NCBI GenBank assembly: GCA_900552085.1
Contig: URYB01000135.1
Location: 1-7,212, forward strand
Length of the DNA: 7,212 nt
Direction: 5' to 3'
Source: an uncultured Lachnobacterium sp.
GTDB lineage: Bacteria; Bacillota; Clostridia; Lachnospirales; Lachnospiraceae
The position numbers were made by a program, and so were the translations under genes. Position 1 is the stretch's first letter. The number at the start of each line of letters is the position of its first letter. Positions 7,089 to 7,212 of this stretch are shown here, piece after piece. The notes beneath the pieces were generated by a model. The model ran no database searches. It was not told the DNA's origin and worked only from the letters and a program-made list of their open reading frames with translations.

Positions 7089-7096
7089 CCTTCCTT
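7089..7096 (-). promoter_or_regulatory. Ribosome-binding site fixing the start of the SBP-GGDEF gene
   Basis: AAGGAAGG on the minus strand lies 7 bases before the ATG at 7081. It decides for this start over the in-frame ATG at 7150, which is preceded by GTTGATTA with no purine-rich motif and would place a polar extension before the signal peptide. Confidence 0.75.
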
Positions 7097-7104
7097 ATTG
7101 AACA

Positions 7105-7141
7105 TCAGCCATGCATAATTTGCTTTCAGCAAATGGGCTGA
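7105..7141 (-). promoter_or_regulatory. Leader hairpin upstream of the SBP-GGDEF gene
   Basis: In the minus-strand transcript TCAGCC (7141-7136) pairs with GGCTGA (7110-7105), and ATTTGC (7134-7129) pairs with GCAAAT (7123-7118) around a 5-base loop. A single base is unpaired on the 5' side and seven (TATGCAT) on the 3' side. The structure ends 8 bases before the ribosome-binding site and has no T-run, so it is not a terminator. It could affect translation, protect the mRNA end or be a DNA operator. No c-di-GMP (GEMM) riboswitch consensus is seen. Confidence 0.45.
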
Positions 7142-7175
7142 CACTATCATTAATCAACTCAAACTTCGCACATAA

Positions 7176-7203
7176 ATTTTAGCTATGCACCTTGAAAATT
7201 CAA
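7176..7203 (-). promoter_or_regulatory. Candidate sigma-A promoter of the SBP-GGDEF gene
   Basis: On the minus strand TTGAAT (7203-7198, 4/6 to TTGACA) is followed after 16 bases by TAAAAT (7181-7176, 5/6 to TATAAT). Predicted initiation near 7169 gives a leader of about 88 bases that contains the hairpin at 7105-7141. A 12-base inverted repeat, TTGAATTTTCAA, covers the -35 (7203-7192) and might be an operator, though it is short and AT-rich. Confidence 0.45.
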
Positions 7204-7212
7204 TATCTGGCA

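Noticed and set aside
7082..7150. Upstream in-frame ATG at 7150 as start of the SBP-GGDEF gene (23 extra residues)
   Set aside because: It has no ribosome-binding site and would put a non-signal-like extension before the signal peptide; the ATG at 7081 has AAGGAAGG at ideal spacing.
7082..7212. c-di-GMP (GEMM) riboswitch in the leader of the cyclase gene
   Set aside because: The leader is short and none of the conserved GEMM-I or GEMM-II segments could be recognised.

Overview
The window reads as low-to-moderate-GC DNA from a motile Gram-positive Clostridia member, probably Lachnospiraceae. This rests on three things: the AICAR transformylase is of the type seen as a stand-alone enzyme in that group (motif MSSFGDFISLSD), start sites carry strong AGGAG/AGGGGG ribosome-binding sites, and the gene set includes a PilZ-linked chemotaxis receptor, a secreted Ig-like protein and a solute-binding-protein/GGDEF fusion. 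The genus assignment is inference.

Layout, left to right. (1) Positions 1-856, plus strand: the 3' part of a purH-type formyltransferase gene, cut by the window edge. (2) Positions 857-954: a short gap with a candidate motility sigma factor (SigD/sigma-28) promoter and a clear RBS. (3) Positions 955-2889, plus strand: a 644-residue methyl-accepting chemotaxis protein with two membrane helices, almost no extracellular part, HAMP, a signalling hairpin and a C-terminal YcgR-like/PilZ c-di-GMP-binding region. (4) Positions about 2869-2912: a hairpin with T-runs on both sides, serving as a bidirectional terminator between convergent genes. (5) Positions 2960-3967, minus strand: a 335-residue secreted protein of four BIG2-type Ig-like repeats. 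(6) Positions 3968-4063: its leader, with an extended -10 promoter and two nearly concentric inverted repeats. (7) Positions 4064-7081, minus strand: a 1005-residue membrane diguanylate cyclase whose outside part is two different solute-binding-protein folds in tandem (SBP family 1, then family 3), followed by one membrane helix, a PAS-like region and an intact GGDEF domain. (8) Positions 7082-7212: its leader, with a hairpin just upstream of the RBS and a candidate sigma-A promoter.

The most interesting theme is cyclic di-GMP. One gene appears to make c-di-GMP in response to external solutes. The next gene on that strand encodes a secreted Ig-like protein that could act in adhesion. The convergent gene encodes a chemotaxis receptor that can bind c-di-GMP but has no room for an external sensor. 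A local nutrient-to-c-di-GMP-to-motility/adhesion circuit is a reasonable hypothesis, but the sequence shows only the parts and not that they work together. No mobile element, CRISPR array, tRNA or rRNA was seen.
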